64,000 nucleotides of DNA from Bacteroides nordii WAL 11050 = JCM 12987 (GCA_000613465.1 BAJA01000008.1:62001-126000), one strand, 5' to 3'; positions 39,727-50,085 are shown, numbered from the stretch's first letter. Notes: a model not told the origin generated them from the sequence alone. Made by a program: numbers and translations.

Positions 39727-40323
39727 ATGGGGAACTTTACTAAACCTTTAGATATAAATGATAATAGTACCGTAATCGCCGCATTAAGGGACAGCGATGT
39801 ACAGGCCTTCGAAGAAGTATACCGTTATTATTTCCGAGGATTATGTGCGTTTTGTTCTCAATATGTTTCCCAAATTGAATCAGAGGAAATCGTACAAGAT
39901 ACCATGATGTGGTTATGGGAAAACCGTTCAAGTCTGATCGCAGAACTTACGCTAAAAACTCTGCTTTTTACCATAGTGAAAAACAAGGCATTAAACCGTA
40001 TAACCCATCACGAAATAAAACGAAAAGTCCACCAAGAAATAGCCGATAAATACGAGAAAGAGTTCATTAGTCCTGACTTTTATTTAGAGAATGAACTATT
40101 CAAACTTTATGACAAAGCATTAGCAAAACTACCTATCGAATTTCGGGAGGCTTATGAATTAAACAGGAAGTATCACCTCACCCATAAAGAAATTGCCCTC
40201 AAATTAAAAGTTTCTCCACAGACTGTTAATTACCGAATCGGTCAGGCTCTTAAAATTTTACGTGTAGAATTAAAGGACTATCTCCCATTTTTAATTTTCA
40301 TATATTATATTCGATCCTTATAA
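39727..40323 (+). CDS. ECF RNA polymerase sigma factor of the N-glycan locus
   Basis: 198 residues, FecI-like group of Bacteroidetes. Region 2 (AFEEVYRYYFRGLCAFCSQYV, EEIVQDTMMWLWENR) and region 4 HTH (LPIEFREAYELNRKYHLTHKEIALKLKVSPQTVNYRI, quoted here only as the region) are complete. It is divergent from fecR and convergent with menE (20 bp between stops). The predicted targets are the seven TTAG-N18-TGTATTA elements, including those of fecR and susC. Confidence 0.95.
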   Translation: MGNFTKPLDINDNSTVIAALRDSDVQAFEEVYRYYFRGLCAFCSQYVSQIESEEIVQDTMMWLWENRSSLIAELTLKTLLFTIVKNKALNRITHHEIKRKVHQEIADKYEKEFISPDFYLENELFKLYDKALAKLPIEFREAYELNRKYHLTHKEIALKLKVSPQTVNYRIGQALKILRVELKDYLPFLIFIYYIRSL

Positions 40324-40343
40324 AGTAATAAATAAAAAAAGGA

Positions 40344-41435
40344 TCATATTTGTACCATTTTTTCAGCAAACAATCTACAGTTGGCCCGATCTATTTTTCC
40401 ACTACCGGTAATTGGGAGATGAGAAATTGTGAGTATCTGTTTAGGATATTGATATTTAGGTAATACAGAATGAATTTTCTCTTTTAACATATTGATATCC
40501 ATTCCTTCTTCCAACAGAAGTACAACCGCCTGCCCTAATTTTAAATCTGATATAGATGTTATGGCAAAAGGAACTGTAATAAAAGGTTTCAATAATTCCT
40601 CTACCTCTTCTGCCTGTATCTTAATGCCTCCACTGTTAATGATATTATCCCTTCTTCCAACAATTATAAAACTACCATCCGGATAGAGCTTCGCAACATC
40701 ATTTGTAACCAACACTTCATCACATACCAAAGGTGCTTTTATTATTAATGTATTTTCCAAAGAAAGTGATAGTTCAACTGAAGGAAACGGCCGATAATAT
40801 AAAGAGGCAGAAACACCATTCAACCTGCGTAAAGCGATATGTGAAAGTGTTTCTGTCATACCATAAGTAGAATAAATTTCTCCGGGTAATGAACGTATCT
40901 CTGCCTCAAGAGCTGCATCAATAGCCCCCCCACCTATAATAAGTATATCTGTGTGACTAAGACGCTCTTTCTCTTGTGGTACCTGCAAAGTATTAAAGAC
41001 CTGTAAAGGTACCATTGCCGCAAAACGAAGTGGCATATCCACATCGGCAAGCGGATGCCCGGAGGGAGTACGTAATATAAGATTTAAACCAGCCACCAAT
41101 GCGCGAACCACTACCATTTTACCAGCAATATACTGTAAAGGCATGCAGAGTAGAACAGTATCATTTATACGAAGATTCAAAAACTCACAAGTCAAACGGG
41201 CACTTTGCATCATCTGCTCTTTACGAACCATCAACACTTTGGGTGTCCCGGTAGACCCGGAAGTATGGACTTCCATAAAGGGGGAGTCATTAAACCAATC
41301 AGCAAGAAAATGACATAAATCAAGCAAAAAAGGAGAAGCCATTTCTGAAACATTACTAATCAGATGCACTATTTCTTCCCGGGAGTACTTTTTGCCTTCT
41401 AATGTCAAACTCTGCTCACATCTATTCAGTTGCAT
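40344..41435 (-). CDS. menE: o-Succinylbenzoate-CoA ligase
   Basis: 363 residues, short like other Bacteroides MenE proteins. Adenylate-forming enzyme motifs: the P-loop HTSGSTGTPKVLM, YSTYGMTET and GRRDNIINSGGIKIQAEEVE. It makes OSB-CoA from o-succinylbenzoate, ATP and CoA for menaquinone. It is the last gene of the operon and starts 13 bp after menC. Confidence 0.93.
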   Translation of the reverse strand: MQLNRCEQSLTLEGKKYSREEIVHLISNVSEMASPFLLDLCHFLADWFNDSPFMEVHTSGSTGTPKVLMVRKEQMMQSARLTCEFLNLRINDTVLLCMPLQYIAGKMVVVRALVAGLNLILRTPSGHPLADVDMPLRFAAMVPLQVFNTLQVPQEKERLSHTDILIIGGGAIDAALEAEIRSLPGEIYSTYGMTETLSHIALRRLNGVSASLYYRPFPSVELSLSLENTLIIKAPLVCDEVLVTNDVAKLYPDGSFIIVGRRDNIINSGGIKIQAEEVEELLKPFITVPFAITSISDLKLGQAVVLLLEEGMDINMLKEKIHSVLPKYQYPKQILTISHLPITGSGKIDRANCRLFAEKMVQI

Positions 41436-41448
41436 GACAATTCAAGAA

Positions 41449-42474
41449 TTAACGTGTTACAGAATACCACAGGCAATCTTTCCTTACTTCAAGAGGCATC
41501 TCTATATTATTAGTGAACAAGGCACCGGTACCAAGTCCCTGTGGCAAAGGATTATTAAATGTAGCACACCAATGAGCAATAGCATTCAATCCAATATTAG
41601 ATTCGAGAGCAGAAGTAATCCACCAGCCGATTGTCAGCTCCTCAGCCAAACGAATCCATTCGTCACCACCGGCAATACCTCCATGAAGAGATGGTTTCAA
41701 GATAATATACTGAGGCCGGATCTGTTCAAGCAAACGCCGCTTATTTTCTGAGATATTGATTCCGATTAACTCTTCATCTAATGCAATAGGTAAAGGGCTT
41801 ACCTCAGTAAGACGCGCCATTTCCTCCCATTGTCCGGCACGAATAGGTTGTTCTATGGAATGCAGGTCAAGCTCCGCCAAACGGCTTAACTTATCCATTG
41901 CATCAACCGGAGAAAAAGCACCGTTAGCATCCACACGAAGCTCTATTTCCTTTGCAGAGAAATGAGAACGAATAAAACGTAATAAAGTCAGTTCTTCCTC
42001 AAAATTGATAGCACCTATTTTTAATTTGATACAACGGAATCCTGTTTGCATCTTCATTTCAATCTGTTCAAGCATTTTTTTGTAATCGCCCATCCAGATA
42101 AGACCATTAATAGGAATTCCAACTTCCCCACGTGAAAAAGGCGTATTCCAAAGTGCAAAACTCCCTGCCTCCAGATGACGGAAAGCTGTTTCAAGTCCAA
42201 AGAGAATAGAAGGATACTCCCGAAGTTCTTCTACCGAAAAAGTTCCTTCGGCAGCTACACGGTTACAGATTCGGGATAAGACTGATTCATAATCAGGAAT
42301 ATCATCGCAACTCAGTTTAGGAAGCGGAGCACACTCACCAATACCTACCCTATCGGGATACATATCAGAAGTAAGATGTAGATACCATACATCACGAGTG
42401 ACGTAAGTACCCCGTGATGTACCCGCCGGCTGCTTAAAATAAAGCTTATGAGGATGAATCTTTATATCGTACAT
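41449..42474 (-). CDS. menC: o-Succinylbenzoate synthase
   Basis: 341 residues from the ATG at 42474, which lies 34 bp after the menB stop; upstream in-frame codons overlap menB. Enolase-superfamily motifs: KLKIGAINFEEE with the catalytic Lys, ELRVDANGAFS and SIEQPI metal ligands, ALDEELIG, and KPSLHGG with the second Lys. It dehydrates SHCHC to o-succinylbenzoate. Confidence 0.93.
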   Translation of the reverse strand: MYDIKIHPHKLYFKQPAGTSRGTYVTRDVWYLHLTSDMYPDRVGIGECAPLPKLSCDDIPDYESVLSRICNRVAAEGTFSVEELREYPSILFGLETAFRHLEAGSFALWNTPFSRGEVGIPINGLIWMGDYKKMLEQIEMKMQTGFRCIKLKIGAINFEEELTLLRFIRSHFSAKEIELRVDANGAFSPVDAMDKLSRLAELDLHSIEQPIRAGQWEEMARLTEVSPLPIALDEELIGINISENKRRLLEQIRPQYIILKPSLHGGIAGGDEWIRLAEELTIGWWITSALESNIGLNAIAHWCATFNNPLPQGLGTGALFTNNIEMPLEVRKDCLWYSVTR

Positions 42475-42508
42475 AGCATTTACTCTTAAAGAAAACCAAT
42501 CTTCTTTA

Positions 42509-43330
42509 TTATGGCAATTTGGGATATTGTTTAAAATCAGGTTTACGCTTTTCAAGAAAAGCATTTTTTCCTTCCTGAGCCTCATCAGTCATATAATACA
42601 GCATTGTTGCATCACCCGCCAACTCCTGAATACCTGCCTGTCCGTCGAGCTCGGCATTCAATCCGGCTTTAATCATACGAAGAGCAAGCGGACTGAGTTG
42701 CATCATCTCTTCTGCCCACTGAACATATTCATCTTCGAGCTGCTCTAAAGGTACCACTTTGTTCACCAATCCCATATCAAGTGCTTCCTGTGCATTATAC
42801 TTACGGCAAAGGAACCAGATTTCACGTGCCTTTTTCTGTCCTACCACGCGGGCAAGATATGAGGACCCAAAACCTGCATCGAAGCTACCTACACGAGGTC
42901 CCGTCTGTCCGAAAATGGCATTTTCTGACGCAATACTAAGATCACACACCACATGGAGCACATGTCCGCCACCAATAGCAAAACCATTTACAGCAGCAAT
43001 AACAGGTTTAGGAATACTCCTAATTTGTTTCTGTACATCCAATACACTCAAACGAGGTACTCCATCTTTTCCAATATAACCTCCGCGGCCTTTTACATTC
43101 TGATCACCGCCGCTACAAAAAGCCTTATCGCCTGCCCCGGTAATCACAACTACACTGATACAGGACTCTTCACGGCAAATACGCATAGCATCACTCATTT
43201 CACCCGTAGTAGTAGGCGTGAATGCGTTACGATAACGTTCACGATTGATAGTAATACGGGCAATGCCGTTATAGTAATCAAAAAGAATATCTTCGTATTC
43301 TTTGATTGTTTCCCATTTTCTTTCTGACAT
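42509..43330 (-). CDS. menB: 1,4-Dihydroxy-2-naphthoyl-CoA synthase
   Basis: 273-residue crotonase-family enzyme with [19 protein letters not shown] (oxyanion hole) and [18 protein letters not shown], characteristic of MenB, and [11 protein letters not shown]. It closes the naphthoate ring from OSB-CoA. It is separated from menD by a 190-bp gap filled by a dispersed repeat, so menB may need read-through or its own promoter. Confidence 0.96.
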   Translation of the reverse strand: MSERKWETIKEYEDILFDYYNGIARITINRERYRNAFTPTTTGEMSDAMRICREESCISVVVITGAGDKAFCSGGDQNVKGRGGYIGKDGVPRLSVLDVQKQIRSIPKPVIAAVNGFAIGGGHVLHVVCDLSIASENAIFGQTGPRVGSFDAGFGSSYLARVVGQKKAREIWFLCRKYNAQEALDMGLVNKVVPLEQLEDEYVQWAEEMMQLSPLALRMIKAGLNAELDGQAGIQELAGDATMLYYMTDEAQEGKNAFLEKRKPDFKQYPKLP

Positions 43331-43382
43331 ATTCTTCTTTTTTATAAATTTAAGTACTATATCCTAATTAAATGATCGTATC

Positions 43383-43520
43383 ATTGAAACGCAGATTATC
43401 GCAAATTCACACAAAGAACATCGTCCCTCAAATACAGTAAGTCATCTAATCTGCGAAATCTACGATCATTTGCGTTTCAATAAAACGCTGCCATAGTATG
43501 AATGAAATTTGAAGTACTAT
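43383..43520. repeat. Dispersed intergenic repeat (GAAACGCAGAT family), copy 2
   Basis: ATTGAAACGCA (43383-43393) and TGCGTTTCAAT (43471-43481) are inverted. The right flank through 43515 matches the reverse complement of 21536-21575 with few differences, so the two copies are in opposite orientation. Confidence 0.7.
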
Positions 43521-45214
43521 TTATTTGTTTTCTTTTCTCGGTGCACTTTCGCGTCCGGCAGCCTGGTGATAGAAGTCTTTCAGAATTCTTGCATCTTTAT
43601 TCTTATTGGTAAAGACCTCTACCAATATCGGTTGCGTCATAGGCTCCGGTTGTGTAAACAATTGCATTGCTTCTTCTAATTGCACCTCATCTTCCACTTT
43701 CTGATAAAGGAAACCGCGATCTTCCGCCCATCCTTTGGCAGATGTTTTATGAACGGAAGTAATAAATTTGTGCGATGTACCCGACATTTCCAATCCCGGT
43801 AGCGTATGGAAAATTTCCCCTCCTCCATTATTCAACAGCAAAATACGCAGATTCGCACCAAAATTTCCATTCCACAAAGCATTCATATCATAGAAAAAAC
43901 TAAGATCGCCAATGACCACAAAGTTCAGTTTATCCGAAGCTGCAGCATAGCCAACAGCGGTGGATAAAGAGCCTTCAATGCCACTCGTCCCCCGATTGCA
44001 ACAAACTTCTACCGTTGCAGGAACAGTGAACAACTGGGCATAACGCACAGTCGAACTGTTAGCTAAATGAAGCGCACACTGTTCGGGTAATGCTTTTATC
44101 AATGCTCCGATTGCAGACATTTCCGAATAGGGCAACTCGGGTTGTGGCAATGCTTTACAGAAGTTTTCCCACAGCAAAGGATACTGAGGCGTTTTGTTCT
44201 CAAGTAAAAATGCAATTTTTTCAAGAAATTCAAAGGGGTCCATTTCTATCACTGTTGTCAATGAACCATAAAGGTCCACTATCTCTCCATCGGGAGATAC
44301 ATGCCAATGTTCCTTTGGAGGATTATTCCGCAAGAACTTCTTCAAACGCTTGGATACAACGTGTCCGCCATAAGTAATCAACAGTTCCGGCACCATTTTT
44401 TCTTGCATCTCTCCGTCCATAGCATAAAGTGCCACATCGAAGTTCTTCACAGGAATACCGGGAATGGTCTGGTTTCCAATATGCTCTGTCAACCAGGCAA
44501 AATGCTTGTAAAGCAGCTTCGAATATTTCTTTTCGAACAAATAAATCAGATTCATCTGTCCGACAATAATCATACGCTTTTGATATTGATTGAGCCGTTG
44601 GATAAGATCGTTATAATCCCGGTCATAAATATTCAAACCTTGATAACGGGTGATAACACGTACTTCAGGAAGTGTCTCAGTAGTAAAACGGAATATCGGT
44701 TCAGTGACAGGAACATTAATATGCACCGGTCCTTTGCATGATGATGTGTCTCCAGCAATGCTTCGTTAACCAGACGATTACAATACCATTCGTCTTCATC
44801 CGTATAGATTTCCGGAAGGTTAACTGACTTCTTCACCAGCGTACCAAAAACTCCCGGTTGTGGTAAAGTCTGTCCATCCATCTGCCCTATCCAGGCAGCA
44901 GGTCTGTCGGCAGAGATGACAACCAAAGGAACATTCTGATAAAAAGCTTCGGCTACAGCCGGATGCAGATTGAGCAAAGCTGTACCGGAAGTACAACATA
45001 CGGCAGCAGGTGCTCCACCATTCAGAGCTAACCCAATAGCGAAAAACCCGGCACTACGCTCGTCCGTTACAGAATAACACTTAAAGGAAGGATGGGTAGA
45101 CAGGGTATGAACAAGGGGAATATTACGACTCCCCGGACACAATACGATCTTCGTCACTCCATGTGCTTCGAGCAACGCCACCAATTGGAGAATATTCTTC
45201 TTATCTGTATACAC
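43521..45214 (-). CDS. menD: SEPHCHC synthase (one apparent frameshift)
   Basis: About 564 residues when corrected. A thiamine-diphosphate enzyme joining isochorismate and 2-oxoglutarate. Motifs: [14 protein letters not shown], the ThDP Glu region ([22 protein letters not shown]), and [14 protein letters not shown] with [13 protein letters not shown] for cofactor and Mg. The conserved start is VYTDKKNIL, here coded by GTG at 45214. Further upstream only repeat-encoded residues and a TTG are available. The frame breaks near 44730 ([11 protein letters not shown]), where one missing G in a short run explains it. Confidence 0.92.
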
Positions 45215-45222
45215 TTTATTTA

Positions 45223-45317
45223 GTTGAAAATTGAAAATTGAAAGTTGAAAATTGAAAGTTGCTATGTAGCGTGATAGTGCAGCCAACTTTCAATTTTCAA
45301 TTTTCAACTTTCAATTA
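45223..45317. repeat. Inverted pair of heptamer-repeat arrays between menD and menF
   Basis: AATTGAAA/GTTGAAA units (45223-45260) are followed, after about 30 bases, by the complementary TTTCAATTTTCAA units (45289-45317). The pair could form a long hairpin. The menF stop codon lies inside the right array and the menD 5' region inside the left. Confidence 0.75.
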
Positions 45318-46425
45318 GATTAAGCATTGTTTGCATTTTCTTTTCCGTCTCCAGCCATTCGTCTTCCAATTCGGAAGAAGCGAGTAATCCGCCACCGGCA
45401 TAGAGAATCAATTGTTCTGAGCTTATATTCATACAACGTAAATTAACATACAAATCAGTCTTTCCACCGGGATTCAATGTACCAATGAAACCAGAGTAAT
45501 ACCGGCGGTCGTACTTCTCATTATCCTGAATAAACTGATATGCCTTTTCTTTGGGAAGTCCACAAACGGCTGGTGTGGGATGCAACAGTTTCAGCAAATC
45601 TCCCAGTCTATTGCTATCCGGCAATGAGAAATGGAAATCAGTCTTTAAATGAGACAGTGCCCCGGCAAATGCCGGATAAGGACCGGATTCTTCGGGTTGG
45701 ATATTAAAAGAAAGAAGCTGACTCCGAATATAAGAAGCAACATACTCTTGTTCTTCCCGATTCTTATCATCCCATTCCTGCGGTAATTTTCCATGCTGAA
45801 GAGATTGTGTACCAGCCAACGCTACCGTGCCCCATTCATTTTTTTCTCCTGCAAGAATAATCTCCGGAGTACTGCCCAGCCACGCCCCGGTCTGCGGAGT
45901 ATAGCATAAATAGACATATGAATACAGATACCTCCTACAAGCTTCATGGAAAGCTGCTGCCGGTGAGAATTTCGATGGAACGTCCAGTTTCTGATTGCGG
46001 GAAAGTACCAACTTATCGAACTGCTTTTGACGCAATGCCTTGATGAAGGTGTCAAAACAACCGGCATATTTGTCCGTACATGGCGCATAATGAACAGACT
46101 TTGGCGCCCGTTCCGCTACCGGACTATAATAATCCGGCTTTATGTCATCCGAACATTCTTTCGTTGAGTCAAACTCTATTTCACATACTTCATCCGGCCT
46201 CAGCAACACAATCGGTGTATCCTTCCCTATCCGAAAAGGGGCTATCACAAAGCCACTTTGTCCATTCAACTCTTCTATATCACTAAACAGACTTACTTCA
46301 CTTTTTAGTTGTACCATCAAATGGATAACCTTCTCTCCCGGTATACGATACATGGCAAAAGGCATTCCAGTCTCAATAAAACGATCCACGAGGATATAGG
46401 CTTCCTGTTCTCCTGTATTAATCAT
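45304..46425 (-). CDS. menF: Isochorismate synthase
   Basis: 373-residue chorismate-utilising enzyme. Motifs: FDKLVLSRNQKLDVP, AWLGSTPEIILA, GTVALAGTQSLQHGKLPQEWDDKNREEQ (region), HPTPAVCGLPKEKAYQFI and YYSGFIG. It converts chorismate to isochorismate, the first step to menaquinone. The start overlaps the stop of the HAD-thioesterase gene by 4 bp. The last residues (NLIES) and stop lie in repeat DNA. Confidence 0.95.
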   Translation of the reverse strand: MINTGEQEAYILVDRFIETGMPFAMYRIPGEKVIHLMVQLKSEVSLFSDIEELNGQSGFVIAPFRIGKDTPIVLLRPDEVCEIEFDSTKECSDDIKPDYYSPVAERAPKSVHYAPCTDKYAGCFDTFIKALRQKQFDKLVLSRNQKLDVPSKFSPAAAFHEACRRYLYSYVYLCYTPQTGAWLGSTPEIILAGEKNEWGTVALAGTQSLQHGKLPQEWDDKNREEQEYVASYIRSQLLSFNIQPEESGPYPAFAGALSHLKTDFHFSLPDSNRLGDLLKLLHPTPAVCGLPKEKAYQFIQDNEKYDRRYYSGFIGTLNPGGKTDLYVNLRCMNISSEQLILYAGGGLLASSELEDEWLETEKKMQTMLNLIES

Positions 46426-47653
46426 CCTTTTTTCAAGACACTATTTACTACCCGTATTGAAGACACCAGCTTGGCTGTAGACGTAAATACATCCACATTC
46501 CAGACATGCGAAGAACGTCCTTTATGAACAATCGTTCCCACAGCTCTCACCGTATCTCCTTCGTGAGCAGAGGATATATGATTTCCACTGACTTGCATAC
46601 CTACTACTATTTCGTCGGGTTTACAGAGTATCATCGAACCGAGTCCTGCCACTGTTTCGGCCAGCGCCAGCGTTGCCCCTCCATGAAGGATACCGAATGG
46701 CTGACGGGTACGTTCGTCTACCGGCATAGTAGCCTCTACCCTATCCTCAGAAGCATAGGTATATTGAATACCCAGGTTTCCCATCAAAGCATGACGAGCC
46801 CGTTGATTCAGTTCGTCCAGAGGAACTTCTGCCGGACGTATTTCTGAAAGAATAGCTTTCTCTACAGCTATCGCTACTCCATCCTCATCATTAGAAGTGG
46901 TGATTCTGTCAGCACATACCTTTACTGAATCCTGCGCATTACCCATAGCAATGCCCAGCCCGGCAGACTGTATCATGGAAACATCACAAACTCCATCACC
47001 AATAGCGATAACTTCTTCTGAGCTGATACCCAGTGTTTCGAGCAAAGCTCCCAATGTATTCGCTTTATCAATAGAGCAAGGAACCACTTCGAGGAAGTAG
47101 GGTTCGGAACGGAATACGTCCAACGCACCGTTCAGTCGTTTGCGCCAGTGCTCTTCAAGTCCCACAAGGCTTCTTCATCATCACTGACAAGCATACATTT
47201 GCAGGGAGCAAAGTCTACTGCAATTGAAAATTCCGTTTCCGGGATTATCTTCAGACCATTCAGCTCAGCTTCCTGGCGTATATGTTCATTTTCGGGTGAA
47301 TCGGTAATAATAGTGTCGTCATGATAGGTAAAGATAGCGAAACCGTTTTTACGGGCTTTCTTTTCCAGATAAGGCAACATCTCAGGGTTTATCCTACGCT
47401 CAAACAGGAGTTCACCATTTTGCGCATTGATAATCTGCCCACCATTATAAGACAGAATAAAGCCTCCATAGTTTCCAAGTTCCAGCTTCATGGCAAGGGG
47501 CATAAGGCCATATGTAGGTCTGCCGGAAGCCAATACGATACGTACTCCCATCTGCTGCACTTTCAATAAAGCGGCAAGGGTACGTTTACTGATTTCCTTT
47601 TCACTATTGAGCAACGTTCCGTCTACATCAAGAACTAATAATTTATACTTCAT
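46422..47653 (-). CDS. Fusion of Cof-type HAD phosphatase and hotdog thioesterase (one apparent frameshift)
   Basis: 410 residues when corrected. N-terminal HAD domain of the Cof/IIB type (LVLDVDGTLLNSEKEIS, VLASGRPTYG, IAIGDGVCDVSMIQSAGLGIAMGN) to about residue 265. Then a PaaI/YbgC-like hotdog thioesterase (QPFGILHGGATLALAETVAGLGS, VGMQVSGNHISSA). The frame breaks near 47160 (EEALVGLEEHW), where one missing G explains it. As first gene of the men operon, overlapping menF, the thioesterase half is a good candidate for the DHNA-CoA hydrolase step of menaquinone synthesis, which is otherwise missing here. The role of the HAD half is unknown. Confidence 0.88.
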
Positions 47654-47680
47654 AACTTATTGGTTTTGGGGTTCCGACAG

Positions 47681-47688
47681 CAAAGGTA
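47681..47688 (-). promoter_or_regulatory. men operon promoter, -7 element
   Basis: TACCTTTG on the minus strand, 27 bp before the first gene. The -33 position falls inside a TTTCAA heptamer array (47698-47725), so the repeat supplies the upstream promoter region. Confidence 0.5.
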
Positions 47689-47762
47689 GGATTATTTAAT
47701 TGAAAATTGAAAGTTGAAAGTTTAAAATTAAATATAAATGAGAAAGAGAGGGGAGGGAAAAA

Positions 47763-47803
47763 AGGCTGCACTGTAGTTGTTCTCTCAACCTACAGTGCAG
47801 CCT
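47763..47803 (-). terminator. GH92 terminator
   Basis: Perfect 14-bp stem AGGCTGCACTGTAG (47763-47776) with 47790-47803, loop of 13 bases. On the minus strand it is followed by TTTTTT. Confidence 0.88.
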
Positions 47804-47823
47804 CTCTTTTATTTCTTTAATTT

Positions 47824-50085
47824 TTATTTTTTAATTACCTTCCCCATTGTTAATTCCAATGTACCACCATCTACAATGTCCTGATGTGTAAAGAAAGGTT
47901 CATCCAGCGGTTTTCCATTCAACACGATAGACTGGATGTACTTATTCTCACGACTATTATTTTTAGCTATAACCGTGAATTTCTTACCATCTTTCAGATT
48001 CACCGTAGCTTTGTTGAAAAGAGGGCGACCGATAGAATACACTGGTTTTCCGGGACATACCTGATAGAATCCCATCGTATTGAGTATATACCATGCAGAC
48101 ATCTGTCCACAGTCTTCATTGCCCGAAAGGCCATCCGGGTCATTGAAATACAACGTTTGCAATACGCTGTCTACAAGTTCCTGTGTTCTGTAAGGTTGGC
48201 CTACGTAGTTATACATATGAATAATGTGGTGACTGGGCTCATTGCCATGAGCATATTGTCCGATCAGACCGGAGATATCAGCTGAAGTATTTTCACCTTC
48301 CAAAACAGAACTTACAGTAAACAATGAATCGAGTTTGCTGATGAAACCTTCGCGCCCCCCCATCAGTTCAACCAATCCGTCAATCTGGTGAGGTACGAAC
48401 CAAGTCCATTGCCAGGCTGTTCCTTCACAATAATCATCGTTACGATGTGTAGAAGAGCGGGGATTAAACGGTGTACGCCAATTGCCCTTACTGTCAAGTC
48501 CGCGCATAAAACGTGTGGACGGATCAAAATAAGTTTTGTACCCTTCGGCAAATTTGGCATATTTCTCATGATTGGCAGCATCTCCAAGGCTCTCGGCAAA
48601 TGCAGAGATACACCAGTCGTTGTAGGCGTATTCCAACGCCTTGGCTACAGCTTCATTGTCTTTATCGCAAGGTACATAGCCAATTTTATTCTTCCAGTAT
48701 TTGGCCTGCGGCATCAGGTGAGGCAATACCAACGGAGGACATTTAATCCCTGTCGTATCATACTCAGCCACACGTAAACAGGCTTTATAAGCCTCATTCA
48801 CATCAAAGTTATGATACCCTTTCATATACGCATCTACAATGACAGGCACTGCATGGTAACCAATCATTGTACCGGTATAGTTACCGGCCAGCTCCCACAT
48901 AGGGAATACACCACCTTCACGTTGCTTTTGGATAAGAGAGCGGATGAATGCTTCGTTCAAATCGGGATCAATAATGGTCATCAACGGATGATAAGCACGG
49001 AACGTATCCCACAAAGAGAATATAGTATACATCGGTTCATTCACACTGCCCTGATGAGCTTTCAGATCCATACCTAAATAACGACCGTCTACGTCAGTGA
49101 AGAGATTGGGCTGCATACCGGTATGATAAAGAGCGGTATAGAACATCGTTTTCTGATCCTTGTTATCAGTATCAATATCTATCTTTGCCAGATAGTCATT
49201 CCAGGAAGCACGGGCCGCCTTACGAACGCCATTAAAATCCCATTCGGGAATCTCAGCTTCTACATTTTTGCGTGCTCCATCTATATCAACAGCCGAAATA
49301 CCCACTTTCACATACACTTCTTCACCGGCTTTGGTATTAAAGTGCAGCAAAACTTTAGCAGTAGGCAACAAAGGGCCACCTTCGTCGAGCGCCATAGAAT
49401 CAGTCACCATTGTATAGGTAAATGGTTTAGAGAATTTTGCATAGAAATTGATATACTGATCAAAAGCCCAGTAAACCGTTTTCTTACGTCCGCATATTTC
49501 TGTATCGCTGATTACCTCCAATTCCATTTCTTCATTCTTCTGACGTTGCAGGCTATAGTCTAAATCGAGAATAAAACCCGATTCATCAGATTGTGGAAAA
49601 GTATAACGATGAATGGCTGCGCGTTTAGTTGCCGTAAGTTCGGCTTTCACATTGTATCGGTCCAGCACTACAGAATAATACCCCGGTTGAGCCGTTTCAT
49701 TCTGATGTGAGAAAGCGGATGCATAGGCCATCTGCTGGCTTTCCGAACCCATAGCGTGATAATCCTGTTTGCCAACAGTAGGCATCAGCAGTACATCACC
49801 ATAATCGCCACAACCCGTACCGCTAAGATGAGTGTGCGAAAATCCATTGATGGTAGAATCATTGTAGTAATAACCCGAACAGGCATCCCACTGATAAATA
49901 CGTGTATCCGGACTCGGCTGAATCATACCATTGGGAACCACCGCTCCCGGATAAGTGTGTCCGTGTCCTCCGGTACCGATGAAAGGATTTACAAAATCCG
50001 TGTAGTCTTGCGATGTAGATGTCTGAGTACAAGCGGCCATTCCCAGTAACAAAGAGCATCCGATTAGTGCAGAAATAAGTCTCAT
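47824..50085 (-). CDS. GH92 alpha-mannosidase lipoprotein, satellite of the N-glycan regulon
   Basis: 753 residues. Signal peptide with lipobox (LLGMAAC). GH92 motifs: FVNPFIGTGGHGHTYPGAVVPNGM (region), FSLWDTFRAYHPLMTIIDP, and the catalytic region GNEDCGQMSAWYILNTMGFYQVCPG. Intact. It is monocistronic between the men operon and DUF488, with its own terminator and a predicted ECF promoter 74 bp upstream, which ties it to the N-glycan locus 8 kb away. It probably differs from the first GH92 in linkage specificity, which sequence alone does not show. Confidence 0.95.
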   Translation of the reverse strand: MRLISALIGCSLLLGMAACTQTSTSQDYTDFVNPFIGTGGHGHTYPGAVVPNGMIQPSPDTRIYQWDACSGYYYNDSTINGFSHTHLSGTGCGDYGDVLLMPTVGKQDYHAMGSESQQMAYASAFSHQNETAQPGYYSVVLDRYNVKAELTATKRAAIHRYTFPQSDESGFILDLDYSLQRQKNEEMELEVISDTEICGRKKTVYWAFDQYINFYAKFSKPFTYTMVTDSMALDEGGPLLPTAKVLLHFNTKAGEEVYVKVGISAVDIDGARKNVEAEIPEWDFNGVRKAARASWNDYLAKIDIDTDNKDQKTMFYTALYHTGMQPNLFTDVDGRYLGMDLKAHQGSVNEPMYTIFSLWDTFRAYHPLMTIIDPDLNEAFIRSLIQKQREGGVFPMWELAGNYTGTMIGYHAVPVIVDAYMKGYHNFDVNEAYKACLRVAEYDTTGIKCPPLVLPHLMPQAKYWKNKIGYVPCDKDNEAVAKALEYAYNDWCISAFAESLGDAANHEKYAKFAEGYKTYFDPSTRFMRGLDSKGNWRTPFNPRSSTHRNDDYCEGTAWQWTWFVPHQIDGLVELMGGREGFISKLDSLFTVSSVLEGENTSADISGLIGQYAHGNEPSHHIIHMYNYVGQPYRTQELVDSVLQTLYFNDPDGLSGNEDCGQMSAWYILNTMGFYQVCPGKPVYSIGRPLFNKATVNLKDGKKFTVIAKNNSRENKYIQSIVLNGKPLDEPFFTHQDIVDGGTLELTMGKVIKK

